DNA of 64,000 bases. Source: Mycolicibacterium celeriflavum (GTDB lineage: Bacteria; Actinomycetota; Actinomycetes; Mycobacteriales; Mycobacteriaceae). The position numbers were made by a program, and so were the translations under genes. This document shows, piece by piece, positions 37,044 to 48,713 of this stretch (positions are counted from its first letter, which is position 1; each line of letters opens with the position of its first letter). The notes beneath the pieces are model-generated. The model did no database searches, was not told the origin of the DNA, and saw only the letters and a program-made list of their open reading frames with translations. Location of the stretch: contig NZ_AP022591.1 of assembly GCF_010731795.1 (NCBI RefSeq), positions 3,472,001-3,536,000 of the forward strand. The letters run 5' to 3'.

Positions 37044-37931
37044 ATGCGTGGGATGTTCCGGACGATCATGACCGTCGCGCTCGCCGCCGGTCTGTGGACC
37101 GCCGGCACGGCGATGGCGCCGTCGGCGAACGCACAAGTAGAGATGCTCATGGTGCCCTCGGGCGCGATGGGACGCGACATCCCCGTCGCCTTCCAGGGCG
37201 GTGGCCCGCACGCGGTCGTGCTGCTCGACGCGTTCAACGCCGCCCCCGACGTGAGCAACTGGGTGACCGCGGGCAACGCGATGAACACGCTCGCCGGCAA
37301 GGGCATCTCGGTGGCCGCCCCCGCGGGCGGCGCGTGGAGCATGTACACCAACTGGGAGGCCGACGGCAGCAAGCAGTGGGAGACGTTCCTCGCCGACGAA
37401 CTGCCGAACTGGCTGGCCGCCAACAAGGGGCTGGCCCCCTCGGGTCACGGCATCGTCGGTGCGGCGCAGGGCGGCTACGGCGCGATGGCGATGGCCACCT
37501 TCCACCCCGACCGCTACCGCTACGCAGGCTCGCTGTCCGGCTTCCTGGCCCCCGAGCGCACCGGCGTCGACGGCGCCATCACCGCCGGGCTGGCCCAGTA
37601 CGGCGGCGTCGAGACCCGCAACATGTGGGGCCTGCCACAGCTGGGCCGGTGGAAGTGGCATTCGCCCAACGTCCATGTGCAGTTGCTGGCGGACAACAAC
37701 ACCCGGTTGTGGGTGTGGAGCGCGTCGGCCGGCGGTTGCACCGATCCGCCCGCGATGATCGGCTACTGCGACATCGCCCAGGGCACCAACCGCGAGTTCT
37801 ACCAGCACTACCGCGCTGTCGGCGGCCACAACGGGCATTTCGACTTCCCGCCCAGCGGCACCCACGACTGGGGGTCCTGGAGCGCTCAGCTCGCCGCCAT
37901 GAGCGGGGAACTGGCGGCGACGATCAAGTAG
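37044..37931 (+). CDS. fbpD: Antigen 85-related MPT51 (FbpD), catalytically inactive
   Basis: 295 residues from the ATG at 37044 with GAGGTGGG upstream; the GTG at 37032 lies inside that ribosome site. The signal peptide ends near APSANAQ. The fold follows FbpA, but the nucleophile motif GxSxG reads GAAQGGYGA, with Gln in place of Ser, so no mycolyl transfer is expected. The family member MPT51 (Rv3803c) is known to bind fibronectin and lack transferase activity. It follows fbpA by 141 bp and may share its transcript. Confidence 0.94.
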   Translation: MRGMFRTIMTVALAAGLWTAGTAMAPSANAQVEMLMVPSGAMGRDIPVAFQGGGPHAVVLLDAFNAAPDVSNWVTAGNAMNTLAGKGISVAAPAGGAWSMYTNWEADGSKQWETFLADELPNWLAANKGLAPSGHGIVGAAQGGYGAMAMATFHPDRYRYAGSLSGFLAPERTGVDGAITAGLAQYGGVETRNMWGLPQLGRWKWHSPNVHVQLLADNNTRLWVWSASAGGCTDPPAMIGYCDIAQGTNREFYQHYRAVGGHNGHFDFPPSGTHDWGSWSAQLAAMSGELAATIK

Positions 37932-37988
37932 CCGGCGAGCCGTCATCGCCGAGCCGGTCCGCGCCCGGGCGGCCGGTACCTTGGAGGA

Positions 37989-38459
37989 GTGCAACGCTCG
38001 GTACGGACGTCGGCGGCAGGGACGCTGCTGATCGCTTCGGCGACCGCGATGCTGACCGGATGCTCAGGTGACGCGGTGATGGGGACCATGGGCATGCCGA
38101 CGACGGAGTCAGCGCCGGCCCACGGGACATCCCAAGCGCAGCCGGGGCCGCCGCCCGCAGGCGGTCAGTCCAACGCGCTGGTCGTCACCGACCGGCAGCG
38201 CGCGTACCTCGACGCGTTGGCCGCCGAGCGCGTCGAACCGTCCAGTGACCTGCTGGCGCTGAGCATCGGCTCCTACGTGTGTCAGGCCCACGCCGCCAAG
38301 CACACCGATCAGGAAGTGTGGGACGCCGTGTTGCCGATGGTGCGCAGCGATATGGATGAGCGGGTTGACGCAGGGACGTCGGGTATGGCGTCCTCGTCCG
38401 GCGACGTCCACGCCGCCACTTCCGACTACATTCGCATCGCAACCGACCGACTCTGCTAG
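37989..38459 (+). CDS. DUF732-like lipoprotein
   Basis: 156 residues. A signal segment ends in the lipobox LTGC (Cys near residue 25), so the protein should be lipidated and held on the outer face of the membrane. A Thr/Pro/Gly-rich linker (about residues 28-62) is followed by a helical DUF732-type domain with a Cys pair (SYVCQAHAA and the terminal DRLC) likely to form a disulfide. It lies 57 bp after fbpD and 18 bp before the culp6 gene. Role unknown; a wall-layer accessory function is guessed from context only. Confidence 0.75.
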   Translation: MQRSVRTSAAGTLLIASATAMLTGCSGDAVMGTMGMPTTESAPAHGTSQAQPGPPPAGGQSNALVVTDRQRAYLDALAAERVEPSSDLLALSIGSYVCQAHAAKHTDQEVWDAVLPMVRSDMDERVDAGTSGMASSSGDVHAATSDYIRIATDRLC

Positions 38460-38477
38460 CAGGAGCCCAACCGACAC

Positions 38478-39485
38478 ATGGCCAAGACCAATCGGCGGAA
38501 ACGCCATCGCATCCTCGCGCTCATCGCAGCGGGCGCGATGGCGCTCGTGGTGGTGCTGCTCGTCGTCATCGTCGTGGTGATCCTGCGCAAACCCGAGGAG
38601 CCGCCGAGCGCCGGACCGCCGTCGGCGGTGCCCCCGACCGGCGTCAGCCCGACCAAGAAGCCGCGGCCGGAGTTCCAGGACGCCAGCTGTCCGGATGTGC
38701 AGATGATCTCGGTGCCCGGCACGTGGGAGTCCTCGCCGCAGCTCGATCCGTTCAACCCGACACAGTTTCCGATCGCGCTGCTGCTCGGTGTCACCAATCC
38801 GATCGACGAGCAGTTCGACGAGAACCGGCTCGAGGTGTTCACCGTCCCCTACACGGCGCAGTTCCACAATCCGTTCTCCCAGGACGGTCAGATGTCCTAC
38901 AACGACAGCCGCACCGAGGGCTTCAACGCGACCGTCAAGGCCATGACGGAGATGAACGAGCGGTGCCCGTTGACGAGCTACGTCATCGTCGGCTTCTCCC
39001 AGGGCGCGGTGATCGCGGGGGATATCGCCAGCGACATCGGTAACGGGCGCGGGCCGGTCGACGAGGATCTGGTGCTCGGCGTGACGTTGATCGCCGACGG
39101 CCGTCGACAAGTAGGCGTCGGCCGCGACGTCGGGCCGAACCCGCCCGGGCAGGGCGCCGAGATCACGCTTCGCGATGTGCCGATGCTCGAGGGGATGGGG
39201 CTGGCGATGACCGGGCCCCGACCCGGCGGGTTCGGCGCGTTGAACGACCGCGTCAACGAGATCTGCGCTCCGGGCGACCTGATCTGCTCGGCGCCGCCGG
39301 AGGCATTCAACATCTTCAATCTGCCGAAGACCATCGACATCCTGCTCGGCGGTGCGGGACAACCGATTCACGCGATGTACGCGACGACGCAGTTCTGGAA
39401 TCTCGACGGGGCTTCGGCCACACAGTGGACACTGAATTGGGCGAAGGGGTTGATCGATAACGCCCCGCACCCGAAACATGGCTGA
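38478..39485 (+). CDS. culp6: Cutinase-like phospholipase/thioesterase Culp6 (Rv3802c type)
   Basis: 335 residues: a basic N-terminus, one transmembrane anchor (about residues 14-36), a Pro-rich linker and an alpha/beta-hydrolase of the cutinase type. [12 protein letters not shown] carries the nucleophile Ser; catalytic Asp and His lie near DLICSA and QPIHAMYA. Rv3802c is essential in M. tuberculosis and acts as a membrane-attached lipase with thioesterase activity, sitting between the fbp and fadD32 genes as here. It probably helps remodel mycolate-layer lipids outside the membrane. Confidence 0.92.
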   Translation: MAKTNRRKRHRILALIAAGAMALVVVLLVVIVVVILRKPEEPPSAGPPSAVPPTGVSPTKKPRPEFQDASCPDVQMISVPGTWESSPQLDPFNPTQFPIALLLGVTNPIDEQFDENRLEVFTVPYTAQFHNPFSQDGQMSYNDSRTEGFNATVKAMTEMNERCPLTSYVIVGFSQGAVIAGDIASDIGNGRGPVDEDLVLGVTLIADGRRQVGVGRDVGPNPPGQGAEITLRDVPMLEGMGLAMTGPRPGGFGALNDRVNEICAPGDLICSAPPEAFNIFNLPKTIDILLGGAGQPIHAMYATTQFWNLDGASATQWTLNWAKGLIDNAPHPKHG

Positions 39486-39570
39486 CCTGTAACCAGACTG
39501 ATTTGGACTGCGCCAACCGGTCACCTAACATTAAGAAAAAACTAAGAGCAGTAAGCGGATAGCCGACCGG

Positions 39571-39576
39571 TACGAT
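39571..39576 (+). promoter_or_regulatory. Candidate -10 box of the fadD32-pks13-accD4 operon
   Basis: TACGAT at 39571-39576 fits the mycobacterial SigA -10 pattern (TAnnnT) 85 bp upstream of the fadD32 ATG. No convincing -35 is visible, as is common. The surrounding 175-bp intergenic region has an unusually A-rich stretch (39530-39545). The assignment rests on the hexamer alone. Confidence 0.35.
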
Positions 39577-39660
39577 CTTCCGGGTCCGGGGCTTGGGGGC
39601 GGCTCGGGGATCATGTGCGAATCGGCATCGAGAAGCGTGTGCCGTTGACAGGAGAGTGCG

Positions 39661-41550
39661 ATGGGGTTCCATAACCCGTTCATCAAGGACGGACTGATCA
39701 AGTTTCCCGACAACGGGAGCCTGGTCAAACACGTCGAACGATGGGCGAAGGTGCGTGGAGACAAGGTCGCCTACCGGTTCATCGACTTCTCCACCGAGCG
39801 TGACGGAGTCGCGCGCGACCTGCACTGGGCCGACTTCGGCGCCCGGAACCGCGCCGTCGGCGCCCGCTTGCAGCAGGTCACCCAGCCCGGCGACCGGGTC
39901 GCGATCCTCTGCCCGCAGAATTTGGAATACCTCGTCGCATTCTTCGGCACTCTGTACTCGGGCCGCATCGCCGTGCCGCTGTTCGACCCGAACGAACCCG
40001 GCCACGTAGGCCGGCTGCACGCCGTGCTCGACGACTGCCACCCCTCGGCGATCCTGACCACCACCGAGGCGGCCGAGGGCGTGCGCAAGTTCTTCCGCAC
40101 CCGCCCCGCCAACCAGCGCCCCCGCGTGATCGCCGTCGACGCGGTGCCCGACGAGGTCGGCGCCACCTGGGAGCCCGTCGACGTCGATGAGCACACCATC
40201 GCCTACCTGCAGTACACGTCGGGCTCGACGCGCATCCCGACCGGCGTGCAGATCACCCACCTCAACCTGGCCACCAACGTGGTGCAGGTGATCGAGGCGC
40301 TCGACGGCGAGGAAGGCGACCGGGGGGTGTCCTGGCTGCCGTTCTTCCACGACATGGGCCTGATCACCGTGCTGCTCTCGCCGATGCTCGGCCACTACAT
40401 CACGTTCATGACCCCCGCCGCGTTCGTGCGTCGCCCCGGCCGCTGGATCCGTGAGATGGCCCGCAAGGAAGGCGACAGCGGCGGCACCATCTCGGTCGCG
40501 CCGAACTTCGCCTTCGACCACGCCGCGGCCCGCGGTGTGCCCAAGGACGGCGAACCGCCGCTGGACTTGTCCAACATCAAGTGCATCCTCAACGGCAGTG
40601 AGCCGATCTCGGCGGCCACCGTGCGCCGGTTCAACGAGGCGTTCGGGCCGTTCGGATTCAAGCCGCAGGCCATCAAGCCGTCCTACGGCCTGGCCGAGGC
40701 GACCCTGTTCGTCTCCACCACGCCGATGGATGCGGAGCCGGTGATCATCTCGGTGGACCGCGACGAGTTGAACGCCGGTCGTTTCGTCCCGGTGCCCGAC
40801 GACTCGCCGAAGGCCGTCGCGCAGGCCGGCGCCGGCAAGGTCGGCCTGGCCGAATGGGCGGTCATCGTCGACAACGACACCGCCACCGAGTTGCCCGACG
40901 GACAGATCGGTGAGATCTGGATCAGCGGCCAGAACATGGGCACCGGCTACTGGGGCAAACCGGATGCGACCGCGGAAACATTTCAAAACATCCTCAAGTC
41001 ACGCACCAACCCGTCGCACGCCGAAGGGGCGGCCGACGACGCCACCTGGGTGCGCACCGGGGACCTCGGCACCTACCACGACGGTGAGCTCTACATCACC
41101 GGTCGCGTCAAGGATCTGGTGATCATCGACGGCCGCAACCACTACCCGCAGGACCTCGAGTACTCCGCGCAGGAGGCGACCAAGGCGCTGCGCACCGGGT
41201 TCGTCGCGGCGTTCTCGGTGCCCGCCAACCAGCTGCCCGACGAGGTGTTCGAGAACGCCCACTCCGGTCTCAAGCGTGATCCCAACGACACCTCCGAGCA
41301 GTTGGTGATCGTCGGAGAGCGCGCACCGGGTGCACACAAGCTCGACATGGGGCCCATCGCCGACGACATCCGCGCCGCGATCGCGGTGCGTCACGGCGTC
41401 ACCGTGCGCGACGTGCTGCTCACCCCCGCGGGCGCGATCCCCCGTACCTCGAGCGGCAAGATCGGCCGCCGGGCGTGCCGCTCGGCATACCTGGACGGCA
41501 GTCTGCGGAGCGGGAAGATCGCCAACGCGTTCCCTGACGAGACGGACTGA
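39661..41550 (+). CDS. fadD32: Fatty-acyl-AMP ligase FadD32
   Basis: 629 residues from the ATG at 39661 (AGGAG upstream). [16 protein letters not shown] (about residue 184) is the P-loop; [14 protein letters not shown] and [18 protein letters not shown] are the other adenylate-forming motifs; [11 protein letters not shown] near the C-terminus has the A10 Lys. The insertion typical of FAAL enzymes suppresses CoA transfer. It activates long meromycolic acid as acyl-AMP and loads it on the N-terminal acyl carrier domain of Pks13, encoded 14 bp downstream. Rv3801c equivalent, essential in mycobacteria. Confidence 0.97.
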   Translation: MGFHNPFIKDGLIKFPDNGSLVKHVERWAKVRGDKVAYRFIDFSTERDGVARDLHWADFGARNRAVGARLQQVTQPGDRVAILCPQNLEYLVAFFGTLYSGRIAVPLFDPNEPGHVGRLHAVLDDCHPSAILTTTEAAEGVRKFFRTRPANQRPRVIAVDAVPDEVGATWEPVDVDEHTIAYLQYTSGSTRIPTGVQITHLNLATNVVQVIEALDGEEGDRGVSWLPFFHDMGLITVLLSPMLGHYITFMTPAAFVRRPGRWIREMARKEGDSGGTISVAPNFAFDHAAARGVPKDGEPPLDLSNIKCILNGSEPISAATVRRFNEAFGPFGFKPQAIKPSYGLAEATLFVSTTPMDAEPVIISVDRDELNAGRFVPVPDDSPKAVAQAGAGKVGLAEWAVIVDNDTATELPDGQIGEIWISGQNMGTGYWGKPDATAETFQNILKSRTNPSHAEGAADDATWVRTGDLGTYHDGELYITGRVKDLVIIDGRNHYPQDLEYSAQEATKALRTGFVAAFSVPANQLPDEVFENAHSGLKRDPNDTSEQLVIVGERAPGAHKLDMGPIADDIRAAIAVRHGVTVRDVLLTPAGAIPRTSSGKIGRRACRSAYLDGSLRSGKIANAFPDETD

Positions 41551-41564
41551 GAACTCACTCGAAA

Positions 41565-44500
41565 ATGGCTGATACACAAGACGACTCGCAGCAACCCGAG
41601 GCTGATGTCCTCGCCGAGGCGACTCCCGAAGCCGAGGTTCAACTCGCACCCGAAAAGCCGTTGACCGCACCGGGCTCCGATGTCGCCGCCGGCGCGGCTC
41701 CGGGTTCCGACATGTCGGTCAACGAGATGCGTGAGTGGCTGCGCAACTGGATCGGCAACGCGACCGGCCAGTCGCCCGACTCGATCAACGAGTCCGCGCC
41801 GATGGTCGAACTCGGCCTCTCGTCACGCGACGCCGTCGCGATGGCCAGCGACATCGAGGACCTGACCGGTGTCACGCTGACCGCGACTGTGGCCTTCCGC
41901 CACCCCACGATCGAGTCGCTGGCGACGGTGATCATCGAGGGCGAGCCCGAACTCGAGCAGGGTGAAGACGACGAGGACTGGAGCCGCGACGACACGGCCG
42001 CCCGGGACATCGCCATCGTCGGGCTGGCCACCCGCTTCCCCGGCGACATGAACACCCCCGACCAGACGTGGCAGGCGCTGCTCGAGGGCCGCGACGCGAT
42101 CAGCGACCTGCCCGAGGGCCGCTGGGAGGAGTTCCTCGGCGAGCCGCGCATCGCCGAGCGGGTCGCCAAGGCCCGCACCCGCGGCGGCTACCTGTCCGAC
42201 ATCAAGGGCTTCGACGCCGAATTCTTCGCGCTGTCGAAGATGGAGGCCGACAACGTCGATCCGCAGCAGCGGATGGCGCTCGAGCTGACGTGGGAGGCGC
42301 TGGAGAACGCCCGCATCCCGGCGTCGAGCCTGCGCGGCGGCAACGTCGGCGTCTACATCGGCAGCTCGCTGAACGACTACAGCTTCCTGGCGATGTCGGA
42401 CCCCTCGGTCGCGCACCCGTACGCGATCACCGGCACGGCAAGCTCGATCATCGCCAACCGGGTCTCCTACTTCTACGACTTCCGCGGCCCGTCGGTGGCC
42501 GTCGACACCGCGTGCTCGAGCTCGCTGGTCGCCGCGCATCAGGGTGTGCAGGCGCTGCGCTCCGGAGAGGCCGACGTGGCGATCGTCGGCGGTGTCAACG
42601 CGTTGATCACCCCGCTGGTGACTGTCGGCTTCGACGAGGTCGGCGGCGTGCTCGCGCCCGACGGCCGGATCAAGTCCTTCTCGCAGGACGCCGACGGCTA
42701 CGCCCGCTCCGAGGGCGGCGGCATGCTGGTGCTCAAGCGGGTGGCCGACGCCCGGCGCGACGGCGACGAGATCCTCGCCGTCATCGCCGGAAGCGCGGTC
42801 AACCACGACGGCCGGTCCAACGGCCTGCTGGCGCCGAACCCGGACGCGCAGGCCGAGGTGCTGCGCAAGGCGTACAGGGACGCGGGCATCAACCCGCGCT
42901 CCGTCGACTACATCGAGGCGCACGGCACCGGCACCATCCTCGGCGACCCGATCGAGGCCGACGCGCTCGGCCGGGTTGTCGGCAGGGGCCGCACGCCCGA
43001 CAAGCCCGCGCTGCTGGGTGCGATCAAATCCAATGTGGGACACCTGGAGTCGGCTGCCGGCGCGGCGAGCCTGGCGAAGATGACGCTGGCACTGCGCAAC
43101 GACAAGATCCCGCCGTCGATCAACTACGCCGGCCCCAATCCCTACATCGACTTCGACGGTGTGCACCTGAAGGTCGCCGACACCGTCACCGACTGGCCGC
43201 GTTACAGCGGGCACGCGATCACCGGGGTGTCCGGGTTCGGTTTCGGCGGCGCCAACGCCCACCTCGTGCTGCGCGAGGTGCTGCCCTCCGATCTCGTCGA
43301 GCCCGAACCCGAAGAGCCAGTCGCCGAGGCGACCGCAGCACCTTCCGAAGCAACCGCTGTCTATGTCGGCGGCGTGCGGATGGACGAGTACGGCGAGTTC
43401 ATCGACGACGACTCAGAAGATGGAGACGCGCCGGACCGGCCCGCGGTCACCGTCGATGACGAACCCGAACTTCCCGGCCTGACCGACGAGGCGTTGCGGC
43501 TGCTGGAGGTCGCCCGCGAGGAGTTGGAGTCCGGCGAACTACCCACTCCCGTTGTGCCATTGGTCGTTTCGGGATTCCTGACGTCTCGCAAGAAAGCCAC
43601 CGCGGCGGAGCTGGCCGACTGGATCGACAGTCCGGAGGGCCGCGAGTCATCGCTGGAGTCGATCGGCCGCGCGTTGTCGCGGCGCAACCACGGCCGCTCC
43701 CGCGCGGTGGTGCTGGCGCACGACCACGACGAGGCGGTCAAGGGGATGCGCGCGATCGCCGAGGGCAAACAACACCCGAGCGTGTTCAGCGCGGACGGCC
43801 CGGTCACCAATGGTCCGGTGTGGGTGCTGGCGGGATTCGGTGCGCAGCACCGCAAGATGGGCAAGAACCTGTACCTGCGCAACGAGGTCTTCGCCGAGTG
43901 GATCAACAAGGTCGACGCGCTCATCCAGGATGAACGGGGCTATTCGATCGTCGAGATGATCCTCGATGACGCGGTCGACTACACCAATGAGACCTGCGAA
44001 TACCCCATCGAAGTCGTCCAGACGGTGATCTTCGCCCTGCAGATCGCCCTCGGTGAGCTGCTCAAGCACCACGGCGCGAAACCCGCTGCGGTGGTGGGCC
44101 AGTCGCTCGGCGAGGCTGCCGCCGCCTATTTCGCCGGCGGCCTGTCGCTGGAGGACGCCACCCGGGCCATCTGTTCGCGCGCTCACCTCATGGGTGAGGG
44201 CGAAGCGATGTTGTTCGGGGAATGGATCCGGTTGATGGCGCTGGTCGAGTACTCGGCCGACGAGATCGAGACCGTCTTTGCCGATTTCAAGGATCTCGAG
44301 GTGTGCGTGTACGCCGCACCTACCCAGACCGTCATCGGCGGCCCGCCCGACCAGGTCGATGCGATCATCGAGCGTTGCGAGCAAGAGGGCAAATTCGCGC
44401 GCAAGATGCAGACCAAGGGCGCCAGCCACACCTCGCAGATGGACCCGCTGCTGGGTGAGCTGGCCGCCGAACTCGTTGGCATCCAAGCGCATCCGCTGAA

Positions 44501-47036
44501 GATCGGGTACTTCTCGACGGTGCACGAGGGCCGCTACATCCGGCCCGGCGAGACGATCCACGACGTCGACTACTGGAAGAAGGGGCTGCGCCACAGCGTC
44601 TACTTCACCCACGGCATCCGCAATGCCGTCGACAACGGCCACACCACGTTCCTGGAGTTGGCGCCGAATCCCGTTGCGCTGATGCAGGTCGGCCTGACGA
44701 CGGCGGCGGCAGGTCTTCACGACGCACAGTTGATCGCGACGCTGGCGCGCAAGCAGGACGAGGTCGACTCGATGACCGTGGCGATGGCGCAGCTGTTCGT
44801 GTACGGCCATGATCTGGACGTCCGCACGCTGTTCCCGCGACGGTCCAAGGGGCTGGGCGGGGCGCTGGATTTCGCGAACATCCCGCCGACGCGGTTCCGG
44901 CGCAAGCCGCACTGGCTCGACGCGCGGTTCACCGGGGACAGCTCGGTGATGATGCCCGGCAACCACGTCGCGACTCCGGACGGCCGGCATGTCTGGGAGT
45001 TCGCGCCGAAGGGTGAGCCGGATCTCGCCGCGCTGGTGAAAGCCGCTGCGGCGCAGGTGCTTCCGGACGCCAAGCTGGTCGCCTCCGAGCAGCGCGCCGT
45101 CCCCGGCGAGGGGGCGAGGCTGGTGACGACGCTGGCCCGTCATCCCGGCGGGGCCAGCGTGCAGGTGCACGCACGCATCGACGAGTCGTTCACGCTGGTG
45201 TACGACGCGGTGGTGAGCCGTGACGGTGCCGTCGGTGCATTGCCGGTCGCCGTCGGCGCCGGCACTGGTGTGGCTCAGCAGGTTTCGGCGGCGCCTGTCG
45301 GTGACGAGCCGCAGGCTGATGCGGAGATCCTGCAGGACAACCTCACGGCAGGCGCAGGCCTGGCGGCTGGCTTCGCCAAGTGGTCACCGGACTCCGGGGA
45401 GACCATCCACGACCGGTTGGGCGCAATCGTCGGCGGCGCGATGGGTTACGAGCCCGAGGACCTGCCCTGGGAGGTGCCGCTGATCGAACTCGGCCTCGAT
45501 TCGCTGATGGCCGTGCGGATCAAGAACCGTGTCGAGTACGACTTCGACCTGCCACCGATCCAGCTGACCGCGGTGCGCGACGCCAACTTGTATGCCGTGG
45601 AGAAGCTGATCGAATACGCGATCGAGCACCGCGACGAGGTCGACCAGCTCGCCGAGCACCAGAAGTCCAAGACCGCAGAGGAGATCGCGGCCGAGCAGGC
45701 CGAGCTGATGGGCGGCGCGACGACCGTTGCCGAACTCGAGCAGGTCCTGGCCGAGCGGGGCGGTGAATCTCCGCTCACCAGTGCCGGCACGGCGACCTTC
45801 ACCGACATCCCGCCGCCGCCGACGGATCCGAGCGGTCCCACGGGTCCAAACATCCCGCCGCCGCCGACGGATCCGAGCGGTCCCACCGGTCCGTCGGAGT
45901 CGACGGTCGCGGCGGCCGCCAAGGCACTCAGCCAGGAGGCGGTCACCGAGGCGCTGGGCACCGACGTGCCCCCGCGTGACGCCGCAGAACGTGTCACGTT
46001 CGCGACATGGGCGATCGTCACCGGCAAGTCGCCGGGCGGAATCTTCAACGAACTTACCGCGGTTGACGACTCGACCGCGAGCAAGATCGCCGAGCGGCTG
46101 ACCGAACGCGTCGACGAGGGCAAGATCACCGCCGACGATGTCACCGGCGCAAAGACCATCGAGGAGTTGGCCACCACGGTCCGCGAGTACCTCGAGGGCG
46201 GCAAGGTCGACGGCTTCGTGCGGACCTTGCGCGCCCCACAGGAGGGCTCGAACCGGATCCCGGTGTTCGTCTTCCACGCCGCGGGCGGATCCACGGTGGT
46301 CTACGAGCCGCTGCTCAAACGGCTGCCGGCCGACACCCCGATGTACGGCATCGAACGGGTGGAGGGCTCGATCGAGGAGCGTGCCCGCGAGTACGTGCCG
46401 AAGCTGTTGGAGCTCAACGGTGATCGACCGTTCGCCCTGGCGGGCTGGTCGTTGGGCGGTGTGCTGGCCTACGCGTGCGCGATCGGGCTCAAGCAGGCCG
46501 GCGCCGATGTGCGGTTCGTCGGTCTCATCGACGCGGTCCGTCCGGGTGAGGAGATTCCGCAGACGCGGGAGGAGACCCGCGCCCGCTGGGATCGCTACGC
46601 GCGGTTCGCCGAGCGCACGTTCAACGTCGAGGTGCCCGAGATCCCTTACGAGGAACTCGAAAAGCTCGACGACGAGGGTCAGGTGAAGTTCGTCCTGGAC
46701 GTGGTGAGCCAAAGCGGCGTGCAGATCCCGGGCGGCATCATCGAGCACCAGCGCACGTCGTACCTGGATCAGCGGGCCATCGACACCGCCGAGATCAAGC
46801 CGTACGACGGCAAGGTCACGCTGTACATGGCCGACCGCTACCACGACGACGCGATCTACTTCGAGCCGCGCTATGCCACCCGCAAGCCCGACGGTGGCTG
46901 GGGTGAGTTCGTCTCCGAACTCGAGGTCGTTCCGGTCGGGGGTGAGCACATCCAGGTGATCGACGAGCCGTACATTGCGAAGGTCGGTGCGCATATGAGC
47001 GAGGCGATCAGCCGGATCGAGAGCGAGAACGAGTGA
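41565..47036 (+). CDS. pks13: Polyketide synthase Pks13 (mycolic acid condensase)
   Basis: 1823 residues (1733 in M. tuberculosis). Domains in order: ACP1 (VELGLSSRD, Ser87), KS ([11 protein letters not shown], Cys317), AT ([10 protein letters not shown], Ser847), ACP2 ([10 protein letters not shown], Ser1313), TE (GWSLGG, Ser1629). It condenses meromycoloyl from FadD32 with a carboxylated C24-26 chain supplied by the AccD4-containing carboxylase to give alpha-alkyl beta-keto acid, which the TE moves to trehalose. Between ACP2 and TE the linker contains two exact 14-residue tandem copies of [18 protein letters not shown] sequence, part of about 50 extra residues relative to M. tuberculosis. 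accD4 starts within its stop codon. Confidence 0.98.
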   Translation: MADTQDDSQQPEADVLAEATPEAEVQLAPEKPLTAPGSDVAAGAAPGSDMSVNEMREWLRNWIGNATGQSPDSINESAPMVELGLSSRDAVAMASDIEDLTGVTLTATVAFRHPTIESLATVIIEGEPELEQGEDDEDWSRDDTAARDIAIVGLATRFPGDMNTPDQTWQALLEGRDAISDLPEGRWEEFLGEPRIAERVAKARTRGGYLSDIKGFDAEFFALSKMEADNVDPQQRMALELTWEALENARIPASSLRGGNVGVYIGSSLNDYSFLAMSDPSVAHPYAITGTASSIIANRVSYFYDFRGPSVAVDTACSSSLVAAHQGVQALRSGEADVAIVGGVNALITPLVTVGFDEVGGVLAPDGRIKSFSQDADGYARSEGGGMLVLKRVADARRDGDEILAVIAGSAVNHDGRSNGLLAPNPDAQAEVLRKAYRDAGINPRSVDYIEAHGTGTILGDPIEADALGRVVGRGRTPDKPALLGAIKSNVGHLESAAGAASLAKMTLALRNDKIPPSINYAGPNPYIDFDGVHLKVADTVTDWPRYSGHAITGVSGFGFGGANAHLVLREVLPSDLVEPEPEEPVAEATAAPSEATAVYVGGVRMDEYGEFIDDDSEDGDAPDRPAVTVDDEPELPGLTDEALRLLEVAREELESGELPTPVVPLVVSGFLTSRKKATAAELADWIDSPEGRESSLESIGRALSRRNHGRSRAVVLAHDHDEAVKGMRAIAEGKQHPSVFSADGPVTNGPVWVLAGFGAQHRKMGKNLYLRNEVFAEWINKVDALIQDERGYSIVEMILDDAVDYTNETCEYPIEVVQTVIFALQIALGELLKHHGAKPAAVVGQSLGEAAAAYFAGGLSLEDATRAICSRAHLMGEGEAMLFGEWIRLMALVEYSADEIETVFADFKDLEVCVYAAPTQTVIGGPPDQVDAIIERCEQEGKFARKMQTKGASHTSQMDPLLGELAAELVGIQAHPLKIGYFSTVHEGRYIRPGETIHDVDYWKKGLRHSVYFTHGIRNAVDNGHTTFLELAPNPVALMQVGLTTAAAGLHDAQLIATLARKQDEVDSMTVAMAQLFVYGHDLDVRTLFPRRSKGLGGALDFANIPPTRFRRKPHWLDARFTGDSSVMMPGNHVATPDGRHVWEFAPKGEPDLAALVKAAAAQVLPDAKLVASEQRAVPGEGARLVTTLARHPGGASVQVHARIDESFTLVYDAVVSRDGAVGALPVAVGAGTGVAQQVSAAPVGDEPQADAEILQDNLTAGAGLAAGFAKWSPDSGETIHDRLGAIVGGAMGYEPEDLPWEVPLIELGLDSLMAVRIKNRVEYDFDLPPIQLTAVRDANLYAVEKLIEYAIEHRDEVDQLAEHQKSKTAEEIAAEQAELMGGATTVAELEQVLAERGGESPLTSAGTATFTDIPPPPTDPSGPTGPNIPPPPTDPSGPTGPSESTVAAAAKALSQEAVTEALGTDVPPRDAAERVTFATWAIVTGKSPGGIFNELTAVDDSTASKIAERLTERVDEGKITADDVTGAKTIEELATTVREYLEGGKVDGFVRTLRAPQEGSNRIPVFVFHAAGGSTVVYEPLLKRLPADTPMYGIERVEGSIEERAREYVPKLLELNGDRPFALAGWSLGGVLAYACAIGLKQAGADVRFVGLIDAVRPGEEIPQTREETRARWDRYARFAERTFNVEVPEIPYEELEKLDDEGQVKFVLDVVSQSGVQIPGGIIEHQRTSYLDQRAIDTAEIKPYDGKVTLYMADRYHDDAIYFEPRYATRKPDGGWGEFVSELEVVPVGGEHIQVIDEPYIAKVGAHMSEAISRIESENE

Positions 47037-48583
47037 CCACCAAGACGACCGCAGAACTGCTGTCCGAACTCCGCGAAAAGCTGGAGCAGGCCAAGGAGCC
47101 CGGTGGCGAGAAGGCGGTGGCCAAGCGGGAGAAGAAGGGGATCCCGAGCGCGCGCGCCCGAATTCACGCGCTGGTCGACCCGGGCAGCTTTCTGGAGATC
47201 GGCGCGCTGGCGAAGACGCCCGGCGATCCGAACGCGTTGTTCGGCGACGGAGTGGTGACCGGTCACGGGAGAATCAACGGCAGGCCGGTCGGCGTGTTCA
47301 GCCACGACCAGACGGTGTTCCAGGGCTCGGTCGGCGAGATGTTCGGCCGCAAGGTGGCCAAGCTGATGGAGTGGGTGGCGATGGTCGGCTGCCCGATCAT
47401 CGGCATCAACGACTCCGCGGGCGCCCGGATCCAGGACGCCGTGACATCGCTGGCGTGGTACGCCGAACTGGGCCGTCGCCATGAGTTGCTGCGCGGCTTG
47501 GTGCCCGAGATCTCCATCATTCTCGGCAAATGCGCGGGCGGAGCGGTGTATTCGCCGATCCAGACCGATCTGGTGGTGGCGGTGCGCGATCAGGGTTACA
47601 TGTTCGTCACCGGACCCGATGTCATCAAGGACGTCACCGGTGAGGACGTGTCGCTCGACGAACTGGGCGGTGCCGACGCGCAGGCCCGCTACGGCAACAT
47701 CCACCAGGTGGTGGAGAGCGAGGCCGCCGCGTTCCAGTACGTCCGCGACTACCTGGACTTCCTGCCCGCCAACACGTTCGACGACCCGCCGTTCGTCAAC
47801 CCGGGCCTGGAACCCGAGACCACACCGCACGACTACGAGCTCGACACGATTGTGCCGGACAGCGACAACATGGCCTACGACATGCACGAGATCCTGCTGC
47901 GGATCTTCGACGACGGCGATGTGTTCGACGTGGCCGAGCAGCAGGGACCGGCGATTATCACCGCGTTCGCCCGTGTCGACGGCCGCCCGGTCGGAGTGGT
48001 CGCCAATCAGCCGATGCACTTGTCCGGCGCGATCGACAACGAGGCTTCCGACAAGGCGGCGCGGTTCATCCGATTCTGCGACTCCTACAATCTGCCACTG
48101 GTTTTCGTGGTCGATACGCCAGGGTTCATGCCGGGCGTCGAGCAGGAGAAGGGCGGCATCATCAAGCGCGGCGGCCGGTTCCTCAACGCCGTCGTCGAGG
48201 CCGACGTGCCGAAGGTGACGATCACGATCCGTAAGTCCTACGGCGGCGCGTATGCGGTGATGGGTTCCAAGCAGCTCTCCGCCGACCTGAACTTCGCATG
48301 GCCGACCGCACGGATCGCGGTGATCGGCGCCGAGGGTGCGGCACAGCTGTTGGTGAAGCGGTTCCCCGACCCGACCGCGCCGGAAGTCCAGAAGATCCGC
48401 GCCGACTTCATCGAGGGTTACAACCTCAACATGGCCACGCCGTGGATCGCGGCGGAGCGCGGGTTCATCGACGCGGTGATCCAGCCGCACGAGACCCGCC
48501 TTTTGCTGCGGAAGTCGATGAACTTGTTGCGCGACAAGCAAATCGACCGCGTGCAGCGCAAACACGGCCTCACCCCGATTTAG
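47033..48583 (+). CDS. accD4: Acyl-CoA carboxylase beta subunit AccD4
   Basis: 516 residues from a GTG at 47033 (GTGA overlap with pks13). It is a two-lobed carboxyltransferase: the N lobe shows the [10 protein letters not shown] oxyanion region, and the C lobe [14 protein letters not shown]. With AccA3, AccD5 and AccE5 it carboxylates the long-chain acyl-CoA extender for Pks13. It is last in the fadD32-pks13-accD4 operon and corresponds to Rv3799c. The 61-bp palindromic repeat begins 38 bp after its stop. Confidence 0.96.
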   Translation: MTTKTTAELLSELREKLEQAKEPGGEKAVAKREKKGIPSARARIHALVDPGSFLEIGALAKTPGDPNALFGDGVVTGHGRINGRPVGVFSHDQTVFQGSVGEMFGRKVAKLMEWVAMVGCPIIGINDSAGARIQDAVTSLAWYAELGRRHELLRGLVPEISIILGKCAGGAVYSPIQTDLVVAVRDQGYMFVTGPDVIKDVTGEDVSLDELGGADAQARYGNIHQVVESEAAAFQYVRDYLDFLPANTFDDPPFVNPGLEPETTPHDYELDTIVPDSDNMAYDMHEILLRIFDDGDVFDVAEQQGPAIITAFARVDGRPVGVVANQPMHLSGAIDNEASDKAARFIRFCDSYNLPLVFVVDTPGFMPGVEQEKGGIIKRGGRFLNAVVEADVPKVTITIRKSYGGAYAVMGSKQLSADLNFAWPTARIAVIGAEGAAQLLVKRFPDPTAPEVQKIRADFIEGYNLNMATPWIAAERGFIDAVIQPHETRLLLRKSMNLLRDKQIDRVQRKHGLTPI

Positions 48584-48620
48584 TTTCTGCAGCTCCTTCG
48601 CGAGGGCCCACCCCTTCTTC

Positions 48621-48681
48621 GCGAGCGTGCGTGTTTGCACACGACACGCCGCGGATTTTCGACAGTCTGCGCACCCTCGTC
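48621..48681 (+). repeat. 61-bp palindromic intergenic repeat, copy A
   Basis: Begins GCGAGCGTGCG and contains CACGACACGCCGCGGATTTT in its centre. It matches copy B (52381-52441, opposite strand) at 53 of 61 positions counted by eye. The ends are imperfectly inverted. It lies between the accD4 stop and the 3' end of the channel gene, so it could also act as a transcription-ending hairpin. Confidence 0.75.
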
Positions 48682-48713
48682 GCATTCTGAAGGTGCGCAT
48701 AACGGTGCGCCGC

